Below, in pieces: positions 11,812 through 13,878 of a stretch of 13,878 bases of DNA. Each line of letters opens with the position of its first letter. Positions within the stretch are counted from its first letter, which is position 1. The DNA is from an uncultured Bacteroides sp. GTDB lineage: Bacteria > Bacteroidota > Bacteroidia > Bacteroidales > Bacteroidaceae. Made by a program: the position numbers and the translations under genes. Under the pieces are notes generated by a model that was not told where the DNA came from, did not search any database, and saw only the letters and a list, made by a program, of their open reading frames with translations. The stretch lies in the NCBI GenBank assembly GCA_900557355.1, contig USSR01000109.1:1-13878 (forward strand), read 5' to 3'.

Positions 11812-13878
11812 CTATTCTTCATCTTCATTATTGATTCCATTATCAGAGTTATAGTCTTTCTCCTCTCCTTCTACTTCATTTATAGTAGGCGGAATCGGAG
11901 AATTTTCATCATCAACAGGTATTTCATCTTCCATACTTTCTGATGTAACCTTACATACTGAACCGATCTCATCGTTTCTCTTTTCAAGATTGATCAGACG
12001 AACACCCTGAGTAGCACGACCCATAATACGGACATCAGCAACTTTCAGACGAATGGTGATACCAGATTTATTGATAATCATTAGGTCATTATCATCTGTT
12101 ACAGACTTAATTGTTACCAATTTACCTGTTTTATCGGTGATATTCATCGTCTTAACACCCTTGCCACCACGATTAGTCTTACGGTAGTCTTCGATATCAG
12201 AACGTTTACCATAGCCTTGTTCAGAAACGACCATAATGGTTTCTGCTTCAGGATCTTTGATGCAAATCATTCCTACGACTTCATCTTGTCCGTCTTCGTC
12301 AAGCGTCATACCGCGTACACCAGTTGCAGTACGTCCCATAACGCGTACAGCACTTTCGTGGAAGCGGATAGCACGTCCGTTACGATTGGCAATGATAATT
12401 TCGTTGTCACCGTTAGTCATACGTACCTCGATAACGCGGTCGTCCTCACGGATAGTAATAGCGTTTACGCCATTTTGGCGAGGGCGGGAATACTGTTCAA
12501 GTAATGTCTTTTTGATAACGCCATTCTTGGTACAGAATAAAACATAATGGCTGTTGATGAAATCTGTGTCAGAAAGGTTCTTCACACGTAGATATGCATT
12601 TACAGCATCATCAGAATCAATATTCAGCAGGTTCTGAATAGCACGTCCTTTGGAATTCTTGGTACCTTCAGGGATTTCATATACCTTAAGCCAATAGCAC
12701 TTACCTTTTTGAGTAAAGAACATCATGGTATTGTGCATGGTTGCTGGATATATGTGTTCAATGAAGTCTGCATCGCGGGTATCTGTACCCTTAGAGCCTA
12801 CTCCACCACGGTTTTGAGCACGGAATTCGCTCAATGGAGTACGTTTAATATAGCCCATATGAGAAATGGTGATAATCATTTCGTCATCTGCATAGAAATC
12901 TTCCGGATTGAATTCTTCGGATGAGTAAACAATCTCAGAACGACGTTCATCTCCGTATTTTGCTTTTACTTCAATTAATTCATCAGTAATAACTTTGCGG
13001 CAAAGTTCGTCATTTGAAAGAATTTCTTCGTAATAAGCTATCAGTTTCATTACTTCTTCATACTCAGCGTGAAGCTGATCCTGCATCAGTCCGGTTAATT
13101 GACGCAAACGCATTTCTACGATAGCACGAGACTGAATTTCAGTTAATTGGAAGCGTTCCATCAAGCCAGCAATGGCATCATTAGGTGTCTTTGCAGCACG
13201 GATGATGCGGATTACTTCATCGATATTATCTGATGCTATGATTAAGCCTTCCAATATATGAGCACGTTCTTTAGCCTTGCGCAAGTCATATTGAGTACGA
13301 CGGATAACCACCTCATGGCGATGTTCTACGAAGTACTTAATCATGTCTTTCAGATTCAGCAAACGGGGACGTCCGTGTACCAATGCTACGTTGTTCACAC
13401 TAAAAGAAGTCTGTAATAACGTCATCTTATAGAGCTTATTCAAGACTACGCTGGCGTTGGCATCACGTTTGATATCAATCACGATACGCATACCTTCACG
13501 GTCAGACTCATCATTGGCATTGGAAATACCTTCTATTTTCTTATCATTGGCTAAATCAGCGATATTCTTGATCAGTTCCGCCTTATTGACACCATACGGG
13601 ATTTCCGTGATGACAATTTTGTCATGTGTAGAACTGGTTTCAATTTCTGCTCTTGCACGCATGATAACGCGACCGCGACCAGTAAGATATGCCTCGCGTA
13701 CGCCACTCATACCATATATATATCCTCCTGTTGGGAAATCGGGAGCTTTCACATAGTTCATCAACTCCTCTATCTCAATATCATTGTTCTCGATGTATGC
13801 GATGCAAGCATCAATAACCTCTGAAAGGTTGTGGGTAGGCATATTGGTTGCCATACCTACAGCAATACCAGAAGCACC
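11812..13878 (-). CDS. gyrA: DNA gyrase subunit A, N-terminus outside the window
   Basis: This is the A subunit of the type II topoisomerase that introduces negative supercoils. The frame is open to the right edge and begins GASGIAVGMATN, which in E. coli GyrA lies near residue 170. The winged-helix region with the catalytic tyrosine and the quinolone-resistance region are therefore not in the window. Visible (688 residues) are the rest of the breakage-reunion core with its tower, the coiled-coil around the RAIVEMRLRQLTGL motif, and the C-terminal beta-pinwheel (from about residue 325). The pinwheel has recurrent blade motifs such as VMGRTATGVRGM and IMGRATQGVRLI. The GyrA-box reads QNRGGVG (bases 12796-12816), differing at two positions from Q(R/K)RGG(R/K)G. 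A second copy-like NRGGKG follows at 12157-12174. The last roughly 40 residues are acidic and end NNEDEE. ParC is less likely because the box and the pinwheel repeats are present. Confidence 0.96.
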   Translation of the reverse strand, partial: GASGIAVGMATNMPTHNLSEVIDACIAYIENNDIEIEELMNYVKAPDFPTGGYIYGMSGVREAYLTGRGRVIMRARAEIETSSTHDKIVITEIPYGVNKAELIKNIADLANDKKIEGISNANDESDREGMRIVIDIKRDANASVVLNKLYKMTLLQTSFSVNNVALVHGRPRLLNLKDMIKYFVEHRHEVVIRRTQYDLRKAKERAHILEGLIIASDNIDEVIRIIRAAKTPNDAIAGLMERFQLTEIQSRAIVEMRLRQLTGLMQDQLHAEYEEVMKLIAYYEEILSNDELCRKVITDELIEVKAKYGDERRSEIVYSSEEFNPEDFYADDEMIITISHMGYIKRTPLSEFRAQNRGGVGSKGTDTRDADFIEHIYPATMHNTMMFFTQKGKCYWLKVYEIPEGTKNSKGRAIQNLLNIDSDDAVNAYLRVKNLSDTDFINSHYVLFCTKNGVIKKTLLEQYSRPRQNGVNAITIREDDRVIEVRMTNGDNEIIIANRNGRAIRFHESAVRVMGRTATGVRGMTLDEDGQDEVVGMICIKDPEAETIMVVSEQGYGKRSDIEDYRKTNRGGKGVKTMNITDKTGKLVTIKSVTDDNDLMIINKSGITIRLKVADVRIMGRATQGVRLINLEKRNDEIGSVCKVTSESMEDEIPVDDENSPIPPTINEVEGEEKDYNSDNGINNEDEE

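Noticed and set aside
11781..11840. Upstream ATG extending the TPR protein by 20 residues
   Set aside because: It would overlap the end of gyrA and put charged residues before an otherwise ideal signal peptide starting at MKRVLFS.
12217..12547. Two overlapping plus-strand frames opposite gyrA
   Set aside because: Both fall within the conserved GyrA pinwheel coding region and match no known protein pattern.
1..13878. Search for CRISPR arrays, tRNAs, rRNAs, insertion sequences and invertible-promoter repeats
   Set aside because: No regularly spaced repeats, cloverleaf-like tracts, transposase genes or long inverted repeats flanking a promoter were found by eye.

Overview
The window looks like chromosomal DNA from a Bacteroides-type member of the Bacteroidota. 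The first two thirds carry an intact bat ('Bacteroides aerotolerance') gene cluster. Most starts lack a Shine-Dalgarno sequence and follow A/T-rich leaders, one candidate promoter resembles the Bacteroides -33 TTTG / -7 TAnnTTTG type, and the GyrA protein carries an acidic tail and a divergent GyrA-box. I see no insertion sequence, phage gene, CRISPR array, tRNA or rRNA. This is core-genome-like sequence, not an accessory island.

Region 1 (31-8651, + strand) holds eight genes in one direction: a MoxR AAA+ ATPase, a cytosolic DUF58 vWA protein, a small BatD-like membrane protein, BatA and BatB (membrane-anchored vWA proteins), BatC (exported TPR protein), BatD (large exported beta-rich protein with one membrane anchor) and BatE (TPR + two membrane segments + SH3). 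Gaps are short or overlapping, except for a 129-base gap after moxR that holds a nested repeat/hairpin structure. A strong hairpin terminator at 8691-8746 closes the cluster. From signal peptides, membrane segments and positive charges I infer that MoxR and the DUF58 protein are cytosolic. The BatA/BatB vWA domains, the BatC and BatE TPRs and the BatD N-terminal domains should face the periplasm. The C-terminal domains of BatD and the small BatD-like protein reach back into the cytosol. This fits a MoxR-vWA type ATPase/chaperone machine acting on envelope proteins. Genetic work in B. fragilis linked bat genes to oxygen tolerance, but the molecular substrate is not known.

Region 2 (8760-10336, + strand) has two apparently separate genes. 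The first is a 90-residue protein with a probable helix-turn-helix, with its own candidate promoter whose spacer contains a ten-T run, and its own terminator. The second is a 376-residue fusion of a DUF2007 domain with two universal-stress-protein (Usp) domains.

Region 3 (10466-13878, - strand) starts with a 19-bp perfect-stem terminator that serves both converging directions. It is followed by an exported TPR protein and, 31 bases upstream of that, by gyrA (DNA gyrase subunit A), whose N-terminal part lies beyond the right edge of the window.

I do not see a wholly new system. The items most worth a second look are the structured moxR/DUF58 gap, the domain shared by the small BatD-like protein and BatD, the slippage-prone promoter candidate, the small HTH gene, and the divergent GyrA-box.
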